A program made the translations under genes and the position numbers. A model generated the notes under the pieces. The model saw only the letters and a list, made by a program, of their open reading frames with translations, did no database searches and was not told the DNA's origin. From Sulfitobacter marinus (lineage in GTDB: Bacteria; Pseudomonadota; Alphaproteobacteria; Rhodobacterales; Rhodobacteraceae), in NCBI RefSeq assembly GCF_900116285.1, contig NZ_FPAJ01000004.1, positions 186,001 through 250,000 on the forward strand: DNA of 64,000 bases. The letters are read 5' to 3'. Shown in pieces: positions 18,179 through 27,400 of this stretch (position 1 is the first letter of the stretch; each line of letters starts with the position of its first letter).

Positions 18179-20326
18179 TCAGAACTCGCGGCTTAACGAC
18201 AGGGAAATAACCCGTCCCTGACCTTTGGTGCAGCCATAGCTGTCATAGCAAAGGCCTTCATAATCCTTGTCGAACAGGTTGTTCACATCAAGGTTCAGCG
18301 TCATTTCCGACATCTCGTAGCTTAGGCTCAGGTCAGCCAGCGCATAGCCGTCTGTTTTGCGACCGTTGGTCTGAGTTGCATAGAACGAGGACACATAGCG
18401 TACCCCTGCCCCAACCGTCAGACCTTGCACAAAACTGGCCGCGTCATAGTCGAACCACAGGGCAAGCTGATGGGGGGGGGCCATGGAATTATGGTTGTCG
18501 ACAAGCGCGGTGTTCGAGGATTTGCTAACCTTCGAGTCCAGATAGGCATAGCTAAACACGCCTTCTACGGCTTCGTTCAGGCGCCCGCGCGCTTCAAGCT
18601 CAAGACCGCGCGAACGTACCTCGCCGGTTTGAGTAAAGCTGGACCACGTCGTGTCTCTCGTGTCGTATTCCTTCACATTGGTCTTGCTTAGGTCGAACAC
18701 GGCAGCGCTTAGCATCAGATTGGCAGACGGTTGATAGCGCAGGCCTGCCTCCCACTGGGTGCTCTCAGAAGGGTCAAGCACATCGCCTGCAAACGTTTTA
18801 CCAACGTTCTGGGTGAACCCTTCGGTATAGCTTAGGTACGGGGTCATACCGTTGGCAAATTCATGGGTGACTCCGATCATGCCTGTGGTTGCCTCGTTTT
18901 TCTGACTGCTTTGGGTCGAGGCGACCAGATCGTCGATGGTGGTATCAAACCGGCTGTGGCGCAGACCCATGGTGACCTTGGTGCCCGTGCCCAGATCCAG
19001 ATGATCTTGCAGGTAGAAACCTGTTTCGCCATATTCCGTGCTCTTTCTGGAACCAAGGGCGGGATCAGCAACTGCGAAATCCAGATTTGGATTGCTGTAA
19101 GGGACCGTGTACTTTGTGTTGTCTAAGTATTGGGTCACATTGTAGCGCGATGTTTGGTGATCCAAACCGACCGTCAGCGTGTTCTTGGCAGCGCCAAAGG
19201 GCGTCGTCCATTTCAGATGGTTGTCGATACCAAAGGTTTCCGCATCTTCATCATTGATGAAGGCGTAATATTTCAGCCCGCTCGCGGATGCCGAAGAATA
19301 ATCCAGTTGCGCATAGTCCGTCTTTTGGTGCGCATAGCGGAAGCTTTGGTTAAATGTGAGGTTCGGTGCAAAACTGTGCGTGAACTCCCAGCCAATTGTC
19401 TCTTGCTCTGTATCAAAGTGGTTATAGGCCGACTGCTTGAGGTTATAGCCCTCGGGCACCGTGCCCCATGCGCTGTCGATGTCTTCGCCGTTCACCGGTG
19501 CGAAAATCAGCGGGGTCAGCGAATCTTTTTGGATGTGGCCCAGAATCGTCAGAGATGTGTTGTCAGTCGGTGCCCATGTCAGGCCCCCGGCAAGGAAACT
19601 GCGGTCATCGGCAGAGCGATCAACTTCGGTTTCACCGTTCCGGACCATCCCCGTGAGGCGCGCGGCGACTGTGCCTTCCTCATTGATCACGTTCGACCAG
19701 TCGAAACCGACCAAGGCCGAACCGTTGCTGTCAAAGCCGATGTTACCCTCGGCCAGACGCCCGAACACAGGGCGTTTGGTCACAAGATTCACCATACCGC
19801 CCGCATCGTTCGAACCATAAAGCACGCCCGCAGGACCACGCAGAACGTCAACACGTTCGATCATATACGGGTCAGTCGTAAAGCCGGAAAAGTTCAACAC
19901 TTTTTGCGGGAGACCATCACGGTACAGCGAAGAGGAACCCATATCAAAGCCGCGAAGGGCAAATTGGTCGAACCGGTTATCCATACCCCATGTCGACGGC
20001 AAAACACCGGGGACATAGGCGATGCTGTCTTCAACCTGACGCGGCGCACGGGATTCAAGCTCTGTCGATGTCACGACCGAAATGGATTGCGGTACTTCGG
20101 CAAGCGGCACACCGGATTTCACGCCGGTTTCGGTCGCAAGCGCAAGATAGCCATCAATTTCGCCCGAATAGGCAAGTTCATTTTCGACAACAATCGGCAG
20201 CAGGTCGATGACATCTTCTTGCGCGTGGGCAGGAAATGTGGCGGCCAAACTGACCAGTGCGGTTTGGCACAGCAGTTTGGGTCTCGTTGGCAAACGCAAC
20301 GATTGACGGATATCAAAATAGGTCAT
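18179..20326 (-). CDS. TonB-dependent siderophore receptor
   Basis: The 715-residue outer-membrane receptor has a signal peptide ending near FPAHA-QED. The likely TonB box DVIDLLPIVV comes next, then a plug domain (EVPQSISVVTSTELESRAP, DQFALRGFDMG, RVDVLRGPAGVLYGSNDAGGMVN). The beta-barrel ends in SLSLSREF with the terminal Phe expected for barrel insertion. It is FhuA/FpvA/FoxA-like, typical of hydroxamate receptors. There is no N-terminal secretin/TonB signalling domain, so it should not act in FecR-type transmembrane signalling. A terminator follows, and an ECF-type promoter precedes it at 20365-20391. Confidence 0.92.
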   Translation of the reverse strand: MTYFDIRQSLRLPTRPKLLCQTALVSLAATFPAHAQEDVIDLLPIVVENELAYSGEIDGYLALATETGVKSGVPLAEVPQSISVVTSTELESRAPRQVEDSIAYVPGVLPSTWGMDNRFDQFALRGFDMGSSSLYRDGLPQKVLNFSGFTTDPYMIERVDVLRGPAGVLYGSNDAGGMVNLVTKRPVFGRLAEGNIGFDSNGSALVGFDWSNVINEEGTVAARLTGMVRNGETEVDRSADDRSFLAGGLTWAPTDNTSLTILGHIQKDSLTPLIFAPVNGEDIDSAWGTVPEGYNLKQSAYNHFDTEQETIGWEFTHSFAPNLTFNQSFRYAHQKTDYAQLDYSSASASGLKYYAFINDEDAETFGIDNHLKWTTPFGAAKNTLTVGLDHQTSRYNVTQYLDNTKYTVPYSNPNLDFAVADPALGSRKSTEYGETGFYLQDHLDLGTGTKVTMGLRHSRFDTTIDDLVASTQSSQKNEATTGMIGVTHEFANGMTPYLSYTEGFTQNVGKTFAGDVLDPSESTQWEAGLRYQPSANLMLSAAVFDLSKTNVKEYDTRDTTWSSFTQTGEVRSRGLELEARGRLNEAVEGVFSYAYLDSKVSKSSNTALVDNHNSMAPPHQLALWFDYDAASFVQGLTVGAGVRYVSSFYATQTNGRKTDGYALADLSLSYEMSEMTLNLDVNNLFDKDYEGLCYDSYGCTKGQGRVISLSLSREF

Positions 20327-20364
20327 GTAGCTCCCCAGGAAATGGCGCGAAAACGCACCCGGAT

Positions 20365-20391
20365 GACGAGCAAAGAGGCTCGGGTCTCACC
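20365..20391 (-). promoter_or_regulatory. ECF-type promoter of the siderophore receptor
   Basis: The minus strand reads GGTGAGACCC-N13-CGTC, with exactly the 27-base layout found at 28589-28615, 28661-28687 and 21535-21561. It lies 39 bases upstream of the receptor start codon. The spacing equals the PvdS-type iron-starvation box (TAAAT-N16-CGT), here TGAGA-N16-CGT. Confidence 0.65.
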
Positions 20392-20438
20392 TGGGTCTGT
20401 CCTGGGATTTGGGCAAAATACCGCGAAGTTTGCGACAG

Positions 20439-21422
20439 TCAATCGCTTGAGGGGGTCTTTGGCGAATTACCTTGGTTCCCGCCATGGTTGCTGGCGGCTT
20501 TGTCCAGTCGGGGCATTAACCGCCCTGCAACCCATGAAATAGACAGCGGGGTTTGAAAACTCATCGCGCCGATTTCCTCGGCATCGGCCCACACCGATCG
20601 GCCGTTCTTGGACAGCGCGCTCTCGCGGTAGGCAGGCAGCCCTTCGATCAGCGCGCGCCCATCTTCGTCAGAAAGCCACAGGGCGACGTCTTTCTCAAAG
20701 ATATCAAGGCGTTCTAGGCTGACTGAGAAATTGCCAGATCCGTCTGCCAGACCATCATATTCGGTCGGTATTTTCAGCCCAAGTGCGGCCATCAACCGGT
20801 TAGAACCATCGCCTGAACCGTACCCTATCAACTCGGTCCCGGAAACATATGCAACGGCGACTTCGGTGCCGGCCAGCTTGGGGTAGGTGGCGGCCAGATC
20901 TGCCAGTTCCTGTTCAACCCTGACGGTGACAGCATCCCCTTGATCGGTGCGGCCCGTGGCCTGCGCGATAAGGTGCATTTCCGCCTGCCAGGGGGCGGTC
21001 CATGCCGCATAGCCCAATGGCGGGCCAATCACGGGCGCGATCTGTGACAACCGGTCATAGATTCGCTGGTCGAGGGGCGCAAAGGTCGCGACGATCAGAT
21101 CCGGTTTTTGCTGCCAGACCCACTCCAGATCAATTTCGAATCCGCGCTGGACCTCTGGTTTTGCGCCCAACGCCGCGCGTGCGTCTTCTGCCCAGCTCCA
21201 TGTGGCATATGGGCGTGCGCCGAACCATTCGTGAACACCCACCGGCGCGATGCCGAGCGCATATAAAAAATCCTGCTCGTGATAGCCGACCGACACAATG
21301 CGTTGCGGCGTGTTTTCAATGCGGGTTTCGCCAAAGCCGTGCGTGATGATTATTGGCTCGGCACCTAGCCTCACAGGCATAAGCAGGAATGAAGCACAGC
21401 ATATAAGGGCGGCAAGACGCAT
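20439..21422 (-). CDS. Siderophore ABC transporter substrate-binding protein
   Basis: The 327-residue periplasmic protein starts with a signal peptide (MRLAALICCASFLLMPVRLGA). The FecB/FhuD-type fold shows FGETRIENTPQRIVSVGYHEQDFLYALG, WVWQQKPDLIVATFAPLDQ, QAEMHLIAQATGR and a C-terminal PLSISWVAGRL. It delivers ferric siderophore to the permease pair encoded divergently (21589-23516). GGAGAG precedes ATG 21422; the longer frame to 21743 overlaps the divergent gene. No ECF-type site was found on its own side. Confidence 0.88.
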   Translation of the reverse strand: MRLAALICCASFLLMPVRLGAEPIIITHGFGETRIENTPQRIVSVGYHEQDFLYALGIAPVGVHEWFGARPYATWSWAEDARAALGAKPEVQRGFEIDLEWVWQQKPDLIVATFAPLDQRIYDRLSQIAPVIGPPLGYAAWTAPWQAEMHLIAQATGRTDQGDAVTVRVEQELADLAATYPKLAGTEVAVAYVSGTELIGYGSGDGSNRLMAALGLKIPTEYDGLADGSGNFSVSLERLDIFEKDVALWLSDEDGRALIEGLPAYRESALSKNGRSVWADAEEIGAMSFQTPLSISWVAGRLMPRLDKAASNHGGNQGNSPKTPSSD

Positions 21423-21534
21423 CAGACTCTCCAACAGGTCGGGCCTGGCGTCTGGCTTGGCGGTTTTGGCAGTGCTCTCGCAATCCCTGCCCGGTGTCAA
21501 GATCGCTGTGCGACCACTTGCAGCGCCTAAAGAA

Positions 21535-21561
21535 TGTGAATACCCGTTAAGGGCAAGCGTC
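21535..21561 (+). promoter_or_regulatory. ECF-type promoter of the permease genes
   Basis: TGTGAATACC-N13-CGTC has the same 27-base geometry as the sites at 20365, 28589 and 28661, differing from GGTGAATTTC at three of ten upstream positions. Its CGTC abuts an in-frame ATG at 21562, so transcription would start beyond that codon and translation should begin at ATG 21589. Confidence 0.6.
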
Positions 21562-21588
21562 ATGCCAGCCAAAACCAACGGGAATGTC

Positions 21589-22578
21589 ATGTCACGCGCA
21601 TCTTTCGCATTTAACCTTGTCCTGCTCTGTCTGGGTTTGTGCTTCTGTACAGCCCTGTCTTTGCGTTTTGGCGCGGCACCGGTGACTCTGGAGGCGCTGC
21701 TGAACGACACACTTGGCCTATTGGAAAGCCGCATGTTCCGCACGGTTTGCGCGATATGCGTCGGGGCGGCATTGGCAATTTCCGGCCTAATGCTTCAGGC
21801 GTTAACGGGCAATCCGCTGGCCGATCCCGGGATCACCGGAATCAATGCGGGTGCTGCACTGGCCGCCATCGTCTTGGCCTATTTCGCACCCTTCAGCAGC
21901 GGCATGGCAATCCTGTTGGCTGCAAGCCTTGGTGCAGGGTTTGCAGGATATTTGTTGTGGCATCTGGCAGGGGCTGACCCCGTGAGCGGGGCCGGGGGCA
22001 TCGCCTTACGCTTGCCCCTTGCCGGTCTCGCTATTGAAACCTTGTGCCTTGCGCTTGCCACCGCCCTTATATTGACAGATGCAGAAATGCAGGCGCGATA
22101 CTTGCGCTGGATTTCTGGGGCTATTCCAGTAGTTGCCCGAACTGAGATTGCCCCTTTGGCGGTGATCTCCGTTTTGCTTGTCGCCGGGTATTTTACCTGT
22201 GAACGGCTTGAGCTGCTCAGCCTTGGGGCAGAGCAAAGCGCTAGCCTTGGGCGAAATCCCAACCGCACTATAGCACTGGTGCTGGCCTGCGTTACCATGC
22301 TGAGTGGTGCCAGTGTCGCGATTGCCGGGCCCTTGGCGTTTTTGGGCCTGTTGGTGCCCTTTGTCGCACGTGGGTTGGCGGCAGGGTCTTTGCGGCGCGC
22401 CTATCTTTTTGCGCTGCCACTTGGCGCGTCTGCACTGGTGCTGGCCGATACGATTGGTCGCGTCATCGCCCGCCCCGGAGAAGTCCACGCCGGAATTATA
22501 GCATCCCTTTTAGGGGGACCCGCGCTGATCATGGTACTGCGGCGCGTCCTGCGACCCGCACGCTGGCACGCAGCATGA
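21589..22578 (+). CDS. FecCD-family siderophore permease (first subunit)
   Basis: The 329-residue integral membrane protein shows the BtuC/FecCD motifs ALAISGLMLQALTGNPLADPGITGI, SLGAEQSASLG and the cytoplasmic-loop element GPLAFLGLLVPFVARGL. It has about nine or ten hydrophobic segments. It pairs with the next gene to form the membrane channel of a ferric-siderophore importer. Two starts are possible, ATG 21562 and ATG 21589; the second is chosen because the promoter's -10 element touches the first. Its stop overlaps the start of the second permease. Confidence 0.88.
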   Translation: MSRASFAFNLVLLCLGLCFCTALSLRFGAAPVTLEALLNDTLGLLESRMFRTVCAICVGAALAISGLMLQALTGNPLADPGITGINAGAALAAIVLAYFAPFSSGMAILLAASLGAGFAGYLLWHLAGADPVSGAGGIALRLPLAGLAIETLCLALATALILTDAEMQARYLRWISGAIPVVARTEIAPLAVISVLLVAGYFTCERLELLSLGAEQSASLGRNPNRTIALVLACVTMLSGASVAIAGPLAFLGLLVPFVARGLAAGSLRRAYLFALPLGASALVLADTIGRVIARPGEVHAGIIASLLGGPALIMVLRRVLRPARWHAA

Positions 22579-23516
22579 AGCCCGTGATTAAGCTGTCTTT
22601 GGCTCTTGGCTGTTTGGTGTTTCTTGCCCTATCGGGCGGGCGCGATTGGCTGGTACCCGCAGATGTCTGGCACGGGCTTTGGAGCACAGAGAACTTTGTT
22701 ATCCATGTCCTTCGCCTGCCGCGCACCGCACTGGCTGTTGCCGCCGGGCTGGCCCTTGGGCTTGCTGGTGCCTTGATGCAGGGGTTGACCCGCAATCCAT
22801 TAGCCACACCCGATGTGATCGGTCTGGTGCAAGGGGCCAGCCTTGGGCACATTATGGCGCTTGGGTTAGGTGCCTCTGTCTTTTTGGGGGAAACGGTCGG
22901 TGCCGCCTTTGCGCTATTTGCCGTCATCGCGCTGGCCCGTGAACAGGGCCCAATTGCGTTTGTTCTATATGGAATCGGTGTGGGCGCGACAGCGTCGGCT
23001 GCAACGACCGTGATATTACTGCGCGCGCCTGACGCCACCATCACCCAAATGATGCTGTGGCTGTCGGGGTCGCTTGCACGTGCAGATTTGGCGACCGCTG
23101 GCGCGCTTTTTGGCGGCGTTGTCTGTGCTGGGCTTATTGTGCTCTGGCGCGCGCGCGAGCTGCGCACACTTTGGCTGGGGGATGACGTGATGATAGGGCT
23201 TGGCGTGCACCTGCCTTTACTGCGCTTCACGGTGCTTGGGCTGGTCACATTGCTTACGGCCGGGGCAACTTTGGCCGTGGGGCCGATCGGTTTTCTAGCC
23301 TTTACCGCCGCACCCCTTGCCCGCGCGGTCTCGGGGGCTGAACCGCCCGCCCTGTTCCCCGCGGCCCTTATGGGGGCCTGCCTGCTAACAGCCGCCGATC
23401 TGGCCGCGCGTTTAATCGCGCCGCTTGTCACATTGCCAACCGGGCTGATCATGACCCTGATCGGCGCGCCCTATCTTATCTTTTTCTTATGGTCAGAGAA
23501 GCGAAAGACCGCGTAA
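22575..23516 (+). CDS. FecCD-family siderophore permease (second subunit)
   Basis: The 313-residue membrane protein carries LRLPRTALAVAAGLALGLAGALMQGLTRNPLATPDVIGL, the family's conserved first block, and GPIGFLAFTAAPLARAV in place of the loop motif. It starts within the stop of the first permease (ATGA) and ends in TAATG shared with the ATPase start, so all three proteins should be made in fixed ratio. Confidence 0.88.
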   Translation: MKPVIKLSLALGCLVFLALSGGRDWLVPADVWHGLWSTENFVIHVLRLPRTALAVAAGLALGLAGALMQGLTRNPLATPDVIGLVQGASLGHIMALGLGASVFLGETVGAAFALFAVIALAREQGPIAFVLYGIGVGATASAATTVILLRAPDATITQMMLWLSGSLARADLATAGALFGGVVCAGLIVLWRARELRTLWLGDDVMIGLGVHLPLLRFTVLGLVTLLTAGATLAVGPIGFLAFTAAPLARAVSGAEPPALFPAALMGACLLTAADLAARLIAPLVTLPTGLIMTLIGAPYLIFFLWSEKRKTA

Positions 23517-24304
23517 TGAAACAGCCCCTCTTTGACATCCAAGACTTGACCGTAAGCCTAGGGGCGCAAAGGATCTATTCCCAGTTCAGCGCGCGCCTGC
23601 CTGACGTGGGAATTACGGGCATCATCGGCCCCAACGGATGTGGAAAATCAACGCTTTTGCGCTGCCTTGGCGGTTTGGCCACGCCTGAAAATGGCAGCGT
23701 CCGACTGCGGGGGGTGAACATCGGGCAGCTGTCGCCTATTGCACGGGCGCGTCAAATTGCGTTTTTGCCGCAAGAGCCGCCAGTGCTTGCAGATATGACG
23801 GTGGAGGGAGTAGTCGCAAAAGGCCGCACCCCTTGGCGGAAAGCCTTTTTACCGTCATCGCGGGCGGATCGTGACGCGGTTAACCAAGCACTTGAGACCA
23901 CCCAATTGATCGAGTTACGCCTTCGCCGACTGACAGCGCTTTCGGGCGGGCAGCGACAGCGGGCATGGATTGCCATGGCACTGGCCCAGCAGACCGAAGT
24001 GATTTTGCTCGATGAGCCGACATCCTACCTAGATCTACCGCACCAAATCCGGTTGATGCAGTTGCTCCGCCATCTTGTGGATCAACAGGGGCAGGCCCGC
24101 CGCGTCGTGGTGGTGCTTCATGACCTGACCATCGCTGCGCGTTTCTGCGACACACTTGTCGGCCTTTCTGATGGCAAGCTGGTCTGCGCTGGACCGCCTT
24201 CTGAGGTCTTGACCCCCAAAACGGTCATGCAGCTTTATGGTCTGCGCGCGCAAGTGCACCCCGACCCGGTTTTCGCGCGCCCGGTTGTTTACCCAGAAGA
24301 GTAA
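23516..24304 (+). CDS. Siderophore ABC transporter ATPase
   Basis: The 262-residue ATPase has Walker A GPNGCGKST, the Q-loop in IAFLPQEPP, the signature ALSGGQRQRAWIAMALAQ, Walker B VILLDEPTSYLD and the switch His in VVLHDL. It is of the FecE/FhuC type and energises ferric siderophore uptake. It is the third gene of the permease operon, and its end faces the end of the NRPS gene. Confidence 0.92.
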   Translation: MKQPLFDIQDLTVSLGAQRIYSQFSARLPDVGITGIIGPNGCGKSTLLRCLGGLATPENGSVRLRGVNIGQLSPIARARQIAFLPQEPPVLADMTVEGVVAKGRTPWRKAFLPSSRADRDAVNQALETTQLIELRLRRLTALSGGQRQRAWIAMALAQQTEVILLDEPTSYLDLPHQIRLMQLLRHLVDQQGQARRVVVVLHDLTIAARFCDTLVGLSDGKLVCAGPPSEVLTPKTVMQLYGLRAQVHPDPVFARPVVYPEE

Positions 24305-24477
24305 TGGGGCGATGTTTTGCAGCCCTTCACGGTCATCCGCGTTTTGAGGTTTCTTCTAGGAAACGCACAATGTCAGGCGCATGAAGTTCTCCAGTGATTT
24401 GCGGACAGCCTAAAGCGGATCAGGCATGCTCGGCCAAGCGATATTCACTCGGCCGGCGATATCTATATAAGCGGTCC

Positions 24478-27400
24478 CTATGACCGACCCGATGCAAATG
24501 CCCCATCAAGCCGCGCTTTGAAACGCTCGTGAAACCTTGTGTCGCCGATGATACGCAGATGGTTGGTGCCGATGACCGTATCCGCAGCAGTGGCGTGGCG
24601 CGACAGTTTACGCCAATCAACAAGGTTCAGCCCACGGCTTAGGCTGTCGCCAGCACTAAACGAGGCAACAGGTACGTCCAGAGGTCGCATTTTGTGACGT
24701 CGGAACACCAGCGCGTTGTCGATCAACACCCAAAATGTGTGTTCGCGGCTCGAGATATCGGGGCCATCAAAGGGCAGGGCTTCAGCTTCGTTGCCGATAA
24801 ACCGCAAGAACTGGTCAAAGCATTCATCGTCCATCGTTCCAATCAGCCGGTCCCATTGCGCCCGCATTTTGGTTTTTTCGAGCCAAATCAAGAGATCCTG
24901 TTCTAGCTGTGCGCGTTCACCGGGTTCAAACTGTGGCGTAGCGTTCGGCGTGAAATCCGTGCCCAGATCACACACATCGACCATACCGATCAACTGCACA
25001 TCCACTTCGCCCTGAAGCTGGCGGGCGGCTTCCCACGCCAGCAGGCCGCCCCAAGACCAGCCCAGAAATGCCACAGGCTGGCCCGCACTTTCGGCGCGGA
25101 TATGGGCGACATATTCGGCCACAACGTCTTCCACCGACACATTCAGCTGCTTTTCTTCGTTCAGCGAATGGCACAAGAAACCCGTCACCGGCTGATCCGG
25201 CCCCAAATGATCGGTCAGGTGCAGATATTCACGCGTCGAAACCAACAATCCGGGGAAGCAATACAGGCGCGGCTTGGTGCCGCTCGCGCGCAATGCAATC
25301 GCACTGCGGCCGGTTTGCCCCCCTGCCGCGATCCGTTCGGCGATGCCACGCACCGTCGGCGCGTCAAACAAATCTGCGATGGTCAGGGCCGTGTCGGGCC
25401 AATGCTTGCGCATGGCGGCAAGCGCCTTGAGCGCGATCAGCGATTTCCCCCCCATGGCAAAGAAGTCATCCGTGACCCCCATCTGCGGGGCACCGATCAG
25501 ATCACGCCAGATGTCCAGTATCGTGCTTTCAGCCTTGGTTGTGGGGGCGACGCCCGCGCCGCCCTGCCGCTTTACAGGGGCCATTGGCATTGCAGCACGG
25601 TCAAGTTTGGCATTGGGGTTGGTTGGCATTTTTTCCAGTACAATGACCCCATCCGGCAGCATGTGTTTGGGAAGCTTGGTGCCAAGTGCATTCAACAGCG
25701 CATCGCCCGCGTTCAGGTCAGGGCCGACCACATAGGCCAAAAGCCGTTTTTCAGCACCGTCCTCGCGCAGCAGCACCAAGGCCTCGCTCACGGTTGGATC
25801 GGTCAGAAGGGCGGCCTCAATCTCGCCCGGTTCAATCCGGTAACCGTTGATTTTGATTTGCAGATCAACCCGTCCGACGAATTCGATTGTTCCATCTTCG
25901 CGCCAGCGCCCCAGATCGCCCGTGCGGTACAGCCGCGCGCCCGAGGTGCCATCCAGCACAGGCCCAAAGGGATCAGGGATAAACCGATCCGCAGTTACAT
26001 CCGGCTTGCCGACATAGCCACGTGCGACACCGGTCCCCCCCAGATAGATTTCCCCAACAACACCCTGCGGGCAGGGCATCATTTCAACATCCAGTACATA
26101 GGCTCGGCGATCACCGACGGCACGGCCAAGCGGCGCATACGTCCCTTCAAACCGCGTGCCTGCATCCACTTTCCAGACCATCGGCGTCATGATCGTTTCC
26201 GTCGGTCCATAGCCGTTGATCAGGGTTTTCGCCTTTAGCGCCCGCGACAACAGATCGAATGTCGATTGCGCCAGACCTTCTCCGCCAAAGGAATACAGCC
26301 GCATGGGCGGGGCGCTGTCGGTATCCTCGGCCCATTCGGCAAGCTGTTGCAGATAGGTCGTCGGGATAGACGCATTATTACACCCATGTTCGCGCATCGC
26401 TGTCAGCGTCTGTTCTGGCGTCCAAAGCGGGCCATCTGGTATCACCACAGAGCCGCCCATCATGAGCGGGACCATCCAGCGCTCATGCCCGCCATCTGAC
26501 GAAAACGGCAAGAACGGCAGCTCGCGGCTTTCGGCGTTCATTTCGTACACACGGGCGGTGGTCTGGTTGTGATGGCTAAGCGGCCCGTGTTCAACGGCCA
26601 CGCCTTTGGGTTTGCCCGTCGATCCCGATGTGTACATCACATAGGCCAGCTGTTCGGGATGTATGGTCACATCTGGCGCATCGACGCGCGGGGCATCGGT
26701 AAAGTCCTCAAGACACAGAATCCGCGCCTCTAGCCCCTTTGGCAAGCGATCTAGAAACCCGCGACGCGTTATCACCACACGCACGCCGGCATCCGTCAGA
26801 ATATGGTGGTTGCGGCTGGTCGGGTGATCCGGCTCGACCGGGATATATGCGCCGCCCGCCTTCAGCGTCGCGAGAATGGCCATCAATGCGTCGGCACCCC
26901 GCTCGATCAGAATGGCGACCGACACGTCAGGGCCGACACCCATTTCCACCAACCGATGGGCAAGCGCATTCGCCTGCGCGTCTAGCCTGCCGTGGGTTAT
27001 CTGATCCTGCCCACAGATCACGGCCACCTTGTCAGGCGTGAGCTGCGCATGTTCCGCGATGATTTCATGGGTCGGTCGCGGATCAACAGGCGTATCGTCA
27101 GGATAAGGCGCGGAAAGCGCGCCAAGCTCGGCGTCGCTCACCATCGGCAAGAGCGCGACCGGCTCGGTGGGTGTCTCTAGCCCGCCATGCAGCACACGTT
27201 CGAGATGGGTCAAAAACCGCGTAATTTGCGGCGCGGTAAACAAGCCAGCATCCGCGTCAACCGTCAGAACCAGCCCAGCATCGGTTTCCTCGACGACGAT
27301 CACGATCTCTTCGGCCAGCGGCGGCATCGGGCGTGCCAGCCGCGTTACACCATCGGGCAAGGCGCGTGTAGGCAAAACATGCAAAGACACCGCACCAAGG

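Noticed and set aside
19130..20542. 470-codon open frame on the plus strand
   Set aside because: It is entirely antisense to the siderophore receptor gene, has no family features, is Arg/His-rich as expected of a reverse-frame shadow in G+C-rich DNA, and lacks a ribosome site.
22529..23452. 307-codon minus-strand frame
   Set aside because: Antisense to the second permease gene, Ser/Ala/Thr/Pro-rich without any domain.
25102..26238. 378-codon plus-strand frame inside the NRPS gene
   Set aside because: Shadow of the adenylation domain on the opposite strand; composition and lack of motifs show it is not coding.
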